Part shown: piece by piece, positions 23,336 through 35,209 of the stretch
Layout of the letters: each line of letters opens with the position of its first letter
How positions within the stretch are numbered: the stretch's first letter is position 1
NCBI RefSeq assembly: GCF_028583425.1
Contig: NC_072793.1
Span: 173,639,681 to 173,703,680 of the forward strand
Source of the DNA: Eublepharis macularius
Taxonomy: Eukaryota > Chordata > Lepidosauria > Squamata > Eublepharidae
DNA length: 64,000 bases
Direction: 5' to 3'
Translations under genes and position numbers: made by a program
Notes under the pieces: model-generated
What the model saw: the letters and a program-made list of their open reading frames with translations, nothing else
Told to the model about the DNA's origin: nothing
Databases searched by the model: none

Positions 23336-23624
23336 GAAGGAAGGAAGTTTTGACTGGGGCAGGCTGTATTTGTTTTCCTCTCTTCCTTAGAGGGCTGGAG
23401 TGCATGCTACTCGCAATCTTTAAAGCAACCAATGCACCAGGAAATGTACCAGGCCCGCTGTAATTCAGTAATTCTATTCACACTGGAGACTTAGCCCTTT
23501 TGAAAACAGTGTGGCTTCTTTCGGATAAACATGCATGGGGCTGCGTTGAGTGATTGCCAACTCTTTCTTTCTTTCAGAGCTCCAGTGCTTTCCCTAGCCA
23601 GAGCACTGAAGGTACGTGAAATCA

Positions 23625-24080
23625 CAGAATCAGAGTTGGAAGGGGCTAAACAGACCTTCCAGTCCAACCCCCTGCTCAATGCAGGATGAGTCTAAAGCAT
23701 CCCTGACAAATATTCATCCTGCCTCTTCTTGAAAACTGCCAGTGAAGAAGAGCTCACCACCTCCCTAGGCAGCTGATTACACCTTTGAACTACTCTGACG
23801 GTGAAAAAGTTTTTCCTAATATCCAGTCGGTACCTTTGTGCATGTAGTTTTAGCCCATTGCTTCAGGTCCTACCCTCTGCTGCCAACGGGAACAGCTCCT
23901 TGCCCTCCTCCAAATGACAGCCTTTCAAATATTTAAAGAGAGCAATCATGTCCCCCCTCAACCTCCTCTTCTCCAAACTAAACACTCCCAAGGGCCTCAG
24001 CCTTTCCTTGTAGGGCTCAGTCTCCAGACCCCTGATCATCCTCGTCACTCTCCTTGAGATGAAAGCATAGAAAATTTTGC
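23625..24080 (-). repeat. CR1 LINE 3' region
   Basis: Read on the minus strand it ends in the CR1 terminus (inverse of TCACAGAATCAGAGTTGGAA) after about 450 bp of the family body (AAATATTTAAAGAGAGCAAT, CCTCAACCTCCTCTTCTCCA on plus). Confidence 0.85.
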
Positions 24081-24683
24081 TGTTGCAGTGAGAGGAACTG
24101 GTGTACTGGACTCTTTGGTTTTTCGTCCTGTTCATTTAAGTTGCATTTTGCTTAAGGTGTTTGTTTATTGAAACTGTCATTTTGGCATTTTTGTCAGCCT
24201 CTTTAGGTCCTCCTTGGGGAAGATAGTGGGATACAAATGCAAAATAAATAAAATAATTGTTACAGTTACCTCTCCCACTCAGCAGTTTCTGAACACATGA
24301 CAAGTGTTCATGGGATTTACTTTCCTGAAGAGACTAAAGAAGCACACATTAACATGTTGAAGAAGCCATATGACTTCCAGGAGACCTCTCCTCACTACAT
24401 CACCACCAGAGCGGTCTTGAAGATAAAGAGGTGCCATCTATTGTGAGAAAGTCAGAGGGAATGCACTTTGCAGCATCTGCAACGGCCAAATGAACCCCAG
24501 AATCAGCTAAAGCCAAAATTACCGAAGTCTTGCAAAGACACGATCAGATGTTTTCTACTTAGTCCCAGGGACCTACTTTGGCCAGACCCAAAACTCAAAT
24601 AGGGGATTGTGCCCTTATTAAAATCAAGATTCAAGTCCAATAGCACCTTAAAAACCAATAAGATATAATAATCATAACATAAC

Positions 24684-25125
24684 AGCAACAACAACATTTG
24701 ATTTATATACTGCCCTTCAGGACAACTTAACACCACACTCAGAGCAGTTTACAAATGGTGTAATTATTATCCTCACAACAATCACCCTGTGAGGTGGGTG
24801 GGGCTGACAGAGCTCTGAGAGAGCTGTGACTGACCCACGGTCACCCAGCTGGCTTCAAGTGGAGAAGAGGGGAATCAAACCCTGTTCTCCAGATTAGAGT
24901 CCTGCCGCTCTTAACCACTACACCAAACTGATCCAAATATCCAGAGTATAAGCTCTTCTAGCACAGAGCAGTGTCGACCTTGGTTAGGAACTGGATGGGA
25001 GACTTCCAATGAAGACCAGGGTTGCAGATACAGGCAATAGCAAACCACCTCTGTTAGTTTCTTGCCATGGAAACCCCACCAGGGGTAGCCATAAGTCAGC
25101 TATGACTTGACAGCACTCTCTGCCA
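24684..25125. repeat. Family-1 SINE (-) next to a 5S-rRNA-derived SINE (+)
   Basis: 24684-24940 is an inverse family-1 SINE: (AAC)n, TGCCCTTCAGGACAACTTAA, GGTCACCCAGCTGGC, and an inverse head ending TTAACCACTACACCAAACTG. 24958-25125 carries the 5S-like box CTTGGTTAGGAACTGGATGG with 'gagacttccaatgaag' and the family body AATAGCAAACCACCTCTGTT, on the plus strand. Confidence 0.75.
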
Positions 25126-25129
25126 GCAC

Positions 25130-26015
25130 AGGGCGCCCTTCCCAGCCCACTTTCTCCGGCATCAGCAGATAAATGAAACTCTTCCCTCTCTAAAGATCCT
25201 TTTCCCCTTTGACTCTTTTCTCTCCGAGTTATTTTGTTTCTCTCTCCTCATGGTTCAGTTTCACCTGGTTTGAGGACCACATTAGCACCGGTAAATGTCA
25301 GGGATGCTCCCACCGCTTTCTATTCCTTTTTGCTCATTAAATACTGTTTTAAAACCGCTCTGGTGTTTAAAGCCTCAATGGGCCAGTTCAGGCGAGGTTC
25401 AGGTGGAACCTACCTCACTGGGAGGGCTTGCCCAGGCCCTAAACGGACCCCAAGGTGCAGCAGACCCAAGCCCTTCCTCTGAACACCACGGCCGCATGCT
25501 GGGAGCCCACAGCCTTGTCTGTGAACATGGCTGAAAGCAAGCCCAATGTGGAAGGCACAACTGAAAAGATATGTGCCCCAAAATAAAGGACCTCCAAATT
25601 TTGTGGGGAATTGGAAAGAAGGCTCCAAACATAGCTATGTCTACATCTGTCTACTGAAAAAATCTTACTTTTTAAACATCACCCATAACAACGTGTGTTT
25701 GTTGTGTTCTTCTGCTGTCAAAATCTCCAAAAATCACAACATTGAAAGACAGAACCTTGTCAAAGAGCTACCCACTTGGTTCTGAGATTCAGAAAAAGAA
25801 AATCTCTAAACTGAAATACAAAATGGCCTTGCAACAGTCACTATTCTTCAGGCCTGCGGTGCAAATCAAAGGATGTAAATACTTTAAATACATTATTATC
25901 AGTGTGAGGTTTTGTGTCTGACTCCGTCTCCTCCGGCAGCCATTTTGTGGTTGGCTCCTCATCTTCTGCGCACACCACACTGTCAGAATTCCAAAGTTGC
26001 CCGCAGGCCTGAAAA
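25130..26015. other. No recognised gene
   Basis: Short open frames on both strands lack family motifs and splice context. I see nothing I can name here. Confidence 0.4.
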
Positions 26016-26019
26016 GGTT

Positions 26020-26460
26020 GGGGATATCTGGGTTAGAGTGACAGACTTGAATCTGGGAGACCCAGGTTTGAATCCCTGTTCTGCCATGAAAGCTTGCTGG
26101 GTGACCTTGGGCCAAACATGCACACCCTGAGAGCCAAAGGAAACATGATGGAGAACTCATGGCTGACACAGACTCTGTGGTTGCCATTTTAAAGCATTTT
26201 TAAAATGCCATGCAGGTCTGAGCATAGAACTCTTTCCTCTCCACCCCACACCTGTTAAAATGCTGAAAAACAGCCATGGGGGAGGGGCACATACACATGC
26301 AGGGCCACAAGTTTTCCCTCACATTTAGTTTGACCCTCAGTCATACCTACATCACCGGGTTGTTATGACAACAAAATGGAGGATAGGAGAATGAAGTAAG
26401 CCGCTTTAGGTCCCCCTTGGGGAGAAAAGTGGAGTATAAATGAAGTAAACAAACACTGTG
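26020..26460 (+). repeat. tRNA-derived SINE family 2, split by about 210 bp
   Basis: The 5' half is at about 26025-26120 (B box GGTTTGAATCCC, 'aagcttgctgggtgacctt'). The 3' half resumes near 26330 (ATCACCGGGTTGTTATGACA, AAGCCGCTTTAGGTCCCCCT). The intervening sequence is not identified. Confidence 0.6.
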
Positions 26461-27947
26461 AAAGAGGCAGGGCTAAGTTTATTTATTAAAGCTGTTTTTA
26501 ACCCTGTCTTTCCATCCAAAGACAATGAAACAATGCTCATTAAAATGATGTAACACAAAATAGTACCATTATTACATTATAAAAGCAACGAAAGACACTA
26601 GAACCCATAGAGCAGAATGGAGAAGCTACAGGAGGCAGTGTGGTTGGGCAGTTGGCTCTCTCGAACGATTGAGTCTTCAGTGCTTGCTGGAAGGCAAGGA
26701 GTGATGAGACCAGGCAGGCTTCCCTTAGGAGGGCATTTCACAGATTTGAGGGGCCACAACCAGAAAGGTCCCACATCATGTGCCCACTTGCTGAGTGCCT
26801 CAGAAGGGACATTTGTAGCAGAACATTAAGGATTCACTGCCCACACACACACACGCACAAAATTGTAGGAAGAACTTCATGTTATGAAACCTCTCATAAC
26901 TAAGTTACAGAGGACAGAAGAGCTGCTGGCATACCAGTGTTCTTCCAGCATTCAGTCCTTGCTGACATCTCCAACTAGGAGGGCTAGAGGAAGAGGGACA
27001 AGCCCTGAATGTCCGATCCTCGGCTAACCAGCTTTGGATGAGAAACAAAATCTCTGGCAAGGAAACTGCTCACCAGAGGAATACGCTGGGAACCCAATCC
27101 TTGTGGGGCCCTAAGCCAGCCACATTCACCAAAACTATCAGGAAATACTCTCAGCACTCAAGAGAATATCCATTGCCACCAGCTAGTAGCATGTATGTGC
27201 AAAACAGAAATGTCCAGGAGGGCATCTATTATAAAGATAATGTGGCTGCCATTTTAATTGCCTGTGAAACTGTTAGGCAGTTTCCTTTTTTCCTCCCCTT
27301 TCATACTGCAGCCTGAATTAGATGTATTATACCGTCTTTCATTGTTCTCTTATTGTGACATCCAGTTTACTGGATAGAACAAGGTTCATATCCAATAGTA
27401 TCTAAGACCAATAAGATTTCCAGCTTTCAAGAGTCAAATGTCCCTCCATCAGATACTAGATGTATCACATTATTTTTATTTCATCATTATTTAAGAGAGT
27501 GATCCAGGCTTTGGGGGATGTTATTTAATATTTGTATTATACCGATCTTGAATTTAGTTTTTTTATAATCCTGTAAAGCAGCTTGAGTTTCGATAACAAA
27601 GGCAGATGGATAAATGAAGACAATGCATAAATAAGATAAGATTCAATGAACAACCCTTGCTGGTGGGATTTAGCCAAACCACCTTCACAACTACCGCTGG
27701 CACAAAATTTTGTCACTGTGACCGGAGATGGGGAGGAGAATTTCCTGTCTGCAGTTCCTTCCCTTTAATAATATAAATGAAGTTTTTTATTATTTAATAA
27801 TAATAGAAATAATTTCTATTATTCAGTAATAAACATTACATAATAATTATTAAATAACAATAGTAGAAATAAAATAATAATAAGTCTGTTGTAGCATACA
27901 ATACATTTTAAGACACCATCAAACAAAAACAATGCTGGACCACTCTT
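26460..27947. other. Intergenic between genes B and C
   Basis: 26460-26835 looks like a LINE 3'-region relic related to 2.45 and 63.0 kb. 27360-27450 holds a minus-strand fragment of the same class as the fold-back arms (AAGACCAATAAGATTTCC). 27780-27880 is very AT-rich and includes a minus-strand AATAAA that could serve gene C. No other gene is seen. Confidence 0.4.
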
Positions 27948-30900
27948 TCAGCAGTGGGACTGAACAGCACATAGTGCGCTTTGCCTGAAGCTGTCTACAC
28001 ATTCCAGAGACTTATGTGCATTTCCTCCTGTGTGGACTCTTTGATGCACAGTGAGATTTGTGCTTCGGTTGAAGCATTTCCCGCACTCTGAACATTTAAA
28101 CGGTTTCTCTCCAGTGTGGATTCTTTGATGGGAAGTAAGAACTGACCTGCTCCGGAAGCTCTTTCCACACTCTAAACACTTGTATGGTTTCTCCCCTGTG
28201 TGGATTCTTTGATGTGTAGTAAGTTGCTCGCTCTGACTGAAACGCTTCCCACACTCTGAGCATTTGAAAGGTCTCTCCCCTGTGTGGAGCCGCTGATGTC
28301 TGAGGAGGTTTGATGCACTGCAAAAGCTTTCTTCACATTCTGAACATTTGTAGGCCTTCTCCCCTGTGTGGATTCTCAGGTGTTTTTTAAGGCTTGATTT
28401 ATCACAAAAGCTCATGATGCAGTCTGAGCATTTAAATGGTTTCTCTCCTGTATGGATCCTTTGGTGTGAACTAAGACTTGTGCTCCGACTGAAACTAATT
28501 CCACACTCTAGGCACTTAAATGGTCTGTCTCCTGTGTGGATTCTTTGATGGCAAGCAAGTTCATCTTTCTGACTGAAACTTTTTCCACATTCTAAGCAAG
28601 TATATGGCTTCTCTCCCACATGGGTCCTTTGATGTCTAATGAGGGTGATCCTCTGACAGAAACTCTTCCCACACTCTGAGCAGGTGAACGGTTTCTCCCC
28701 TGTGTGAATTCTTTGATGGCAAATAAGGTTTGTGCTTTTAATGAAGCTTTTCCCACACTCCAGGCATTTATAAGGTTTCTCTCCTGTGTGGATTCTTTGA
28801 TGTGAAGTTAGGTGTGAACTTTGAATGAAGCTCTTTCCACACAGAGAGCATTCATACAGATTCTCTCTCGTGTGGATTTTCAAGTGAGCATTAAGACTTG
28901 ATTTCCAGCCAAAGCTTTTCCCACACAAATGGCATTTGTTCCTCTCCTTCCCTTTGACTATTTTCCCCTGGACTGGGATTTCATGGATGTCACTGTCTTG
29001 AGATGCGGAGGATTCCTTCCTTGTTTTCTGCCCTATTCCACTTTTCCATTTCTCCTCCTTTCTTTCTGTATGTCTGGAATCTTCCTGTGACAACTCATGT
29101 GTTTTTTCCTCAGATGTGCTTTTCCATATTTCATCTGCTAGAATAAAGAGAGAAAACTAGTAGGATCCTAAAAGAATAAAAGGTAAAGTGTGCCATCGCG
29201 TCAGAACTGACTTGACTCACAGCAGCCCTATGAAGTTCCACTTTGTGGGTTATTAAAGGCAAGAGAAGAGTAGGGGTGGTTTGCCATTGCATGTCTCTGC
29301 TTAGTGACCTTCGGCTCCCTGGGTGGTCTCCCATCCAAATACTAAACAGGGCCAACTCTGCTTAGCTTCTGAGACCTGATGAGATCTATCCTGGGCCAAC
29401 CATGCCAGGGTAAATTGTGAGTCATCGAGTTGCAGATGGCTTATGGTGACCCTGAGACAAAGGGGGTTTTCAAGGCAATATAAGCAGAGGTGGTTTTGCC
29501 ATTGTCTTTCTCTGCATAGCAACTCTAGACTACTAGGGCTTTTTATCTGTGAAAACAGCCTTTTAACTGCTGCTAAAAATGAAATAATAGGATAAGACTG
29601 CTAAGTGAGATTGATTTCTGCCCTGTGTTTATAAGGTATAAGCCAATGTAGTTTACTTGTAGTTACTTGGACTATAACCTAGGAGACATAGGGTTCAGTT
29701 CTATAACTCCACCATAAAGCTCACTGGAGGGAACTTAGGGCAGTGACTTTCCCTCAGCCTAACCTACCTCACAGGGTTGTTGTGAGGAGAAAATGGAGGA
29801 GATCATGTACAGTGCCTACTCTGAGCTCCTTGGAGAAAATGTAACATTTTAAAAAAAACTAATAGGTTAAAAAGGCAGGATTCTTTGAAGGGCAGTAAAG
29901 ATGTGCCTGCCATTGGAAGCTCTTTTCAGCGTGTGGGCATTTTAAAAGGTGGATTCTTAGATGTGAAGTAAAGTGTGAACTCTGAATGAAGGTCCTTCCA
30001 CAAATCGAGCATTCACAGAGATTCTCCCCTGTGCGGATTCCCCATTGAACATTAAAGCTTCAGTTTACAATGGTAGTTTTCCCCCTCACACAGCGCACTT
30101 GCGTCTTTCCTTTCCCTTGACTATTTTTACTTGGATTGGGATTTCAGGAAACTCACCACACTGAGAATCAGATTTATTCTCTCTTTCTTCTTTTATTTCA
30201 CTTTTCCATGGATACTCTTCTTCTGCACATCTTGCTTCTTCCAGCGACATCTGCCATGTTTCTCCTTCAGTTCTGCTCTCATGACCTGCTGTAATAAGAA
30301 AGAAAATTGGTTAAGATCCTAAGGCAGAAGCAGGGCCTCCTGTTAGGGAATACACACAGCTAACAGCTATTAGAATGTACAGAAATAAAAAGCTCTCCTG
30401 AAACAGAGTTCTGTCCTGGATGGGTTCTTTGATGGGCAGTAAAGTTCAGCGTGCAATAGAAACTATTTCCTCACTGTGAGCATTTAAATGGTTTATTCCA
30501 CTCAAGTGAGAATGAAAACTTAGTTTATATTCCAAACTTTTCAGTTTCACCACCCAGGGCACTTACTCTTTTCCCTTCCTGTTTCTCTTTTTTCTTGGAC
30601 TGGGACTTCCTGGAAGTTGCCATCCTGCAAAGCAGAGGATCCAGTCCCCGTTTCCTGTTTTATTTCAGATTTCCACACTGGCTCCTCTTCTGAGCATCTA
30701 GTTCCTTCCAATGACACCTCGTGTAATTCTCCCTTATTCTTGGTCTCCCAAACATCTGCTGAAATAGAGAAAGCTGGTAAGATCTTTTACCTGGGACCAA
30801 AACCATTTGTTTTGTTTTATTGACTTCATTTATACCTGTTCTTCCTTCCCAAGGAGGACCCAAAGCAGCTTGCATCATTCACATCATCTCCTTTTTTATC

Positions 30901-32610
30901 CTCACAAGAACCCTGTGAGGTAGGTTGGGCTGATAGAGAGCATGCACATGACTGGCCCAAGGTCACCCAGCAAGCTTCTATGGCAGATTAAGGATTCCAC
31001 CCTGATTCTCCTTGGTCCTAGTCCACCACTTAACCTCTGAATCAGACCAGACTAACTGCTGTTAAGAATGAATATAGGGCATTAAACGGCAATAACTTCT
31101 GCCCTATGTGGCTTCTTTTATGGGCAGTGAGGTTGTGCTTGAAATCGAGGCTCCTTTTTAACTCTTTGCATTAAAGGCTGTTTGCATTAAAGACCGATTC
31201 ACAGCTGCAGTTTTACACACACATACACGTGGCACTTACTCGTTTCTTCTCCTTCATCTGTTTTTTCCTGGATTGTAAGTGCATGGAAGCTGCTCCTCTG
31301 AGAAGCCGAGGATTCAGTCTCAGCTTCCTGCTTTATTTCAATTTTCCATGTCTGCTCTTGTCTTTCTAGGCGTCCCATACCTTCCAAGGAGACCTTGTGT
31401 GGTTCTTCCTCAGTCTTAATCTCCCATCTATCACCTTTTGGAATAAAGAGAGGAAAATGGTAAGATCTTAACTGGTAGAGTTTCCTATCTAGGAAAAAAA
31501 ACCCTGGCCGCCTGCTGTTTTATGTTCTTATGCCATAGTGAGTAAAGGAAACCTCCATATTCAGAGGCAGTCTACCTCTGAAACACAGTGCAAGAAGGCA
31601 GCAGCAGGTATGCCTCTGTGCTCTGTCGTTGGCCCTCCAGGACAACTTGCTGGCCACTGTGAGACAGGATGCTGAACTAGATGGGCTACTGGCCTGATCA
31701 GGCAGGGCTCTTCTCAGGTTATTTTGCTATTCTGAATAGAAAATTCTAGGGATTTTCTTATTGGATAACAGAGGTTGCCTCCTGAAATGAAACACATTTT
31801 TTTTAATTGTGGGAAAAACTGGAGATATGCATCTCCCTCACAAAGACTCAGCTCTTGGATTTCCTAGTATGCTCAAAGGAAAGATGCAGGCTGAAATCTT
31901 CTCCCTTAACACGTACCCAGCAAGGTAGTCTCATGGCCAGCCTCCTGCTTGATGCCTGGGAATGGTGGCCACCCTCTGGTGTCCAGTGGAGCCTTCTCTG
32001 CCACAGGAAAATTGCTGGCAACTTCTGCTAGAGGATCCTGCCCCTGAAAGAGCAACGAAGGTCTCAAATAGAAAGGGGGAATGAAAAAGGTTTTGTGATC
32101 TCTCTTCTTCAACAATGGTCAGATACATTTGGACAACTGGAACGGGTATTCGGATATTCCTCCCCGCATCAGTGACCCCTTGGATGAATCCGCTCTCACC
32201 TGCTGGTCCTGATACTTCTCCTCTGCCTGGCTCAGGAGGAAGCCTTCTGCCAGGGCCACTGCCTGGGAACTCGTCTCTGGTCCACATTCCCTGACCCAGC
32301 TCTCCATCTCCGGGGGCAGGATGGCCAGAAACTGCTCCAGGATCACCAGGTCCAGGATCTCCTCCTTGCTGTGCCTTTCTGGCTTCAGCCACTGGTGGCA
32401 AAGAACATGGAGGCAGCTGCAAGTCTCTCGGGGCCCCTCAGCTGCCTGATAGCGGAAGTGCCTGAATTGCTGGCGCTGCAAATCTGAGCTGGTGGTTTCT
32501 TCACCAAAGATCTTCTGCGCAGTTCTTTCCCCGAATTCCCCCCTGCTTCCAGCCTCAGCGGCACCAGAATCTCTTCTCACTTCAAGGCTACCTGTGCCTG
32601 CTTCTTTCAT
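27948..32610 (-). CDS. Gene C: SCAN + eleven-finger C2H2 zinc-finger protein
   Basis: Minimal model: exons 32610-32200 (ATG at 32610, SCAN), 32043-31917 (127 bp) and 29137-27948 (fingers); 1728 nt give 575 aa. The SCAN core has [17 protein letters not shown] and [20 protein letters not shown]; donor CAG|GTGAG. The SCAN-exon acceptor lies further 5' (TTTGCAG|GGATTTGG); the ATG at 32610 is the first in frame and aligns with gene D. The linker exon has acceptor CTTTCAG| and donor TGG|GTACGT. The finger exon starts with acceptor TTCTAG|, an acidic spacer, then eleven good C2H2 fingers and a degenerate twelfth. Three in-frame, symmetric relic exons lie in the intron and could be included. A possible 5' exon ends at 33995 (CTG|GTGAGTC), weakly supported. 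Confidence 0.82.
29170..29410 (-). repeat. 5S-rRNA-derived SINE
   Basis: On the minus strand AGGTCTCAGAAGCTAAGCAG and 'tggatgggagaccacc' match the 5S rRNA internal promoter region, followed by 'ggcaaaccacccctac'. 29410-29560 holds a fragment of a further repeat (TCATCGAGTTGCAGATGGCT). Confidence 0.8.
29640..29850 (+). repeat. tRNA-derived SINE, family 2
   Basis: Diverged B box (GGGTTCAGTTC), CTAACCTACCTCACAGGGTT and a terminal CTGAGCTCCTTGGAG. It lies in an intron of gene C. Confidence 0.65.
29960..30288 (-). pseudogene. Decayed finger-exon copy 3 of gene C
   Basis: Acceptor TTACAG| precedes 30288. The reading continues with the same acidic spacer as the gene C finger exon ([10 protein letters not shown], then [15 protein letters not shown]). 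The first finger breaks off after its first cysteine. Eroded finger sequence can still be followed to about 29.88 kb (inverse of GTGTGAACTCTGAATGAAGG). The position homologous to the other relic donors reads C|GCAAGTG at 30103; a GC-AG donor there would give a 186-nt exon. Confidence 0.6.
30400..30758 (-). pseudogene. Decayed finger-exon copy 2 of gene C
   Basis: Acceptor ATTTCAG| precedes 30758. The spacer reads [19 protein letters not shown] and continues in frame to REKSKC, where codons for S-K-C create a strong donor A|GTAAGTGC at 30567 (192-nt exon, phase 1 to 1). Below that, finger remnants are visible (inverse of GGGTTCTTTGATGGGCAGTA) but not open. Confidence 0.6.
30815..31060 (-). repeat. 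tRNA-derived SINE, family 2
   Basis: On plus: TTTATCCTCACAAGAACCCT, 'gcccaaggtcacccagcaag' and an inverse head near 31050. It sits between relic copies 1 and 2 of the gene C finger exon. Confidence 0.7.
31100..31434 (-). pseudogene. Decayed finger-exon copy 1 of gene C
   Basis: Acceptor CCAAAAG| precedes 31434. It encodes [19 protein letters not shown] and then an acidic spacer to EETSKC, where a donor A|GTAAGTGC falls at 31240 (195-nt exon, phase 1 to 1). Traces of one finger remain to about 31.1 kb. It directly follows the 127-bp exon in phase, so it could be spliced into the gene C message. Confidence 0.6.
31540..31725 (+). repeat. LINE-like interspersed repeat fragment
   Basis: CTCCATATTCAGAGGCAGTC and 'ggatgctgaactagatgggc' match the family at 10.5, 34.4 and 55.3 kb. 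Intronic in gene C. Confidence 0.5.
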
Positions 32611-32919
32611 CTTCCCTCCTTCTTCCAAGGCAGCATCCAAAAGAGGCAAAGGAGCCACTTCCTTCCCCCCTCGATTTTCCCCCCTAAGACAACGGCTGCC
32701 CTGCTTACTGGAGCTTCCAAATCCCTGCAAAGCCAACACAATGTTGATCAGTTTCCACTTCCAAGGCAGGAGGACATTTATAATCACAGAAAATCCTGTC
32801 TAAAATCTTATCCTGCAGAAAAGTAGATTTGCATTGGAACTGCAGGGCTCTGCCCCTAAGAACCGTGGTCCCCTTCTTCGCTCTTCCTCTCTCTCTGCCT
32901 TCCTTTACTCATTTAGGTA

Positions 32920-33710
32920 ATTACGACCCTTTTTTTCTGCCCGATGTGGACTCAAAGCGACTTCACAACATCGTTCCCTATTTTATCTTCAAAACAACAA
33001 CCCTGCGAGGCAGGATAGACTGAAAGCAACTAGCCCAAAGTCACCCAGCAAACTTCCATGGCAGATGAGGGGATTAGAATCTGGGTCTCTCAGATCCTAG
33101 TCCGACACTCTAACCACTACACACTGGCTCCCTTGAGGCCTCTCTCCCCAAAACACATCTGTTTCTCTCTGAGTTATTAAACTGGCTAATCAGTGCTTTG
33201 CGCTTTATAAAATCACAGCTTCACGTTTTCTAAAGAGATACTCATAAATGATGCCATTTAATTCATTCTTTGAAATGTTAAAGCACAGCAGAGGCGAGCA
33301 TGTTGGTTTTGGACCTGGGACACCCAGATTCAAATTCCCCCTTGCCATAAAATTCATAGAGCAACCTTTGCCGCACCTACCTTACAGGGTTGTTAGGAGG
33401 ATAAAAACGGAGGTGGAGAGAGAGAGCCATGTAGGCCACTCTGCTGTGGGGACAGCTGCTCCTAAAAAAGGAAATGATGCTCCCCCACCAAAGTTTTCAG
33501 GACTGGCAATCCCCCAGAATTACAGCTGATCTCCAGCCTACAGAGATCGATCCCCTGGAGAAAATGACTGCTTTGGAGGGTGGACTTTATGGCATTATAC
33601 CCCATAGAGCTCCCTTCCTTCCCCAAACCATGCTTTCTTCAGGTTCCACCCCCAAATCTCCAGGAATTTCCCAACTGAAGTTGGCAACCCTATTTGCAGA
33701 AGATAAAAGA
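32920..33710. repeat. Two family-2 SINEs (-, +) and a 200-230-bp repeat
   Basis: 32920-33135 is an inverse SINE (CAACAACCCTGCGAGGCAGG, inverse head TCTAACCACTACACACTGGC). 33275-33450 is a forward SINE (CAGATTCAAATTCCCC, ACCTTACAGGGTTGTTAGGA). 33480-33710 is the short repeat with CTCCAGGAATTTCCCAACTG. Confidence 0.65.
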
Positions 33711-34740
33711 AGTGAGTGAGCTAAAGTTCAAAATGGGTTAGCTGCACAGGTGCCACCTCCCCTTTCATGGCTGGGAGAGAACAGCAGAGAAGGCAGCAGC
33801 TGCCTTCTCCCACTCTCCGCTCTCCGCACTGTGGCCCAAGGGGGAGCACATTGGAGGGGAGATTCTCCCATCTTTGTTATGGTGCAGAGGTGATGCAGAG
33901 TCTGATGAGGACACAGCTGGGAGAGGGCTGTCAAGATGGGGGGGGGAGCTTCCCTCTGACCCCGCCTTGCAAGAATTCACCCAAATGGACTCACCAGATC
34001 CCTGAAGGAGCCACTGATGCTGCTGCTGGGAAAGGGGAGGGGGGTACAGTCTCTCTCTCTCACACACACACCCATGCTTCTTGCCTCTCTAGGAATTCAG
34101 ATTCTCTGATTTTAACCCTTAGCTTGTTTCTCAGTTTCAAGTAAAGATGACATCGGCTACTTTTATTCATTTGGTAATTAAAAAAAATAATAATTCCAAC
34201 CTTTCCTCTAAGGACCCCAAGGCAGCGTATAATCTTCTGCATTACGGCATGCCTTAGAACACTTTTTCTACCCTATCCAAGAACGTAAGAAGAGCCCAGC
34301 CAGATCAGACTGGTGGGCCATCTCGTCCAGCACCCCATCTCACACAGCGGCCAACCAGTTACTCCAAAGGGCCAACAGAAGGGCCTGCTCTGGAGGCCGA
34401 GGCCTTTTCCTGATGCTGCCTCCTGGCCACTGGCATTCCGAGGTTGACTGCCTCTGAACGTGGAGGTTCCCCTTTAGGCACCATGGCGAGTAGCCGCTGA
34501 TAGACCTCTCCTCCATGAATCTGTCAAGTCCCCTTTTAAAGTTGTCTATGTCTATGGCTCTTACTACATTCTCCGGCAGTGAATTCCCACTTCTGTAATC
34601 CGCATCCTACTGTGTTTTTACTAGCTGTCTTGTGCTCTCTAACTGAATCTTTTATTATTATTATTTTTTTAAAAATGTTATCCATCTGGAGTCTCCGTGA
34701 GAAAGGTGGGCCATAACAAAGTAAGAAAGGAAAGGGGAAA
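33711..34740. other. Possible gene C 5' region and LINE-like repeat
   Basis: 33760-34070 is moderately GC-rich and contains a candidate minus-strand donor at 33995 (weak). 34275-34735 is a LINE-like repeat (TCACACAGCGGCCAACCAGT) ending in an L2-like terminus near 34.7 kb. Confidence 0.35.
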
Positions 34741-35209
34741 AAAAGAGTTCAGGAGACCCTTCTCTCCTTGGGCAGGAAGCTTACTTCTCCATGGGTCTAG
34801 GTTGGTCGAATTAAGGTGCTAGAATGGGGAGAATCTCTGAATTGAAGGTGAATTGGGGGAAGTTGGTTCATGGCTCAGGTGAGGTTTCGATTGGGCCCTT
34901 ACATACATATTAACCAGGATCCCACCTCCCACCCCTCTGGAGTGAGCCCTCGGCCCTTCCCAAGTTATCTCTCTCATACATCATTTCCCTTGCCTGTCCT
35001 TCAAGGTAGCACCCTTGTTGTTCCACAACCACCCTATAAGGTAGGGCAGGGCAACAGCTCTGTGAGGCAGGCTTTTCTACTCTTCTGGCTGTGCTTTCCA
35101 AATAGACCAGGCTCAAAACAGTCAATGGGAATCAACAGGGTTATAGGAGACCCAGCATTGCTGATTGAGAAGCAAGTTAATGCAACTTCTCCCCCCGCCC
35201 CCTTACAAC

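Noticed and set aside
32611-32787. N-terminal extension of gene C SCAN exon beyond the ATG at 32610
   Set aside because: The open stretch crosses the splice acceptor TTTGCAG and starts at no ATG inside the exon. The gene D alignment supports the start at 32610.
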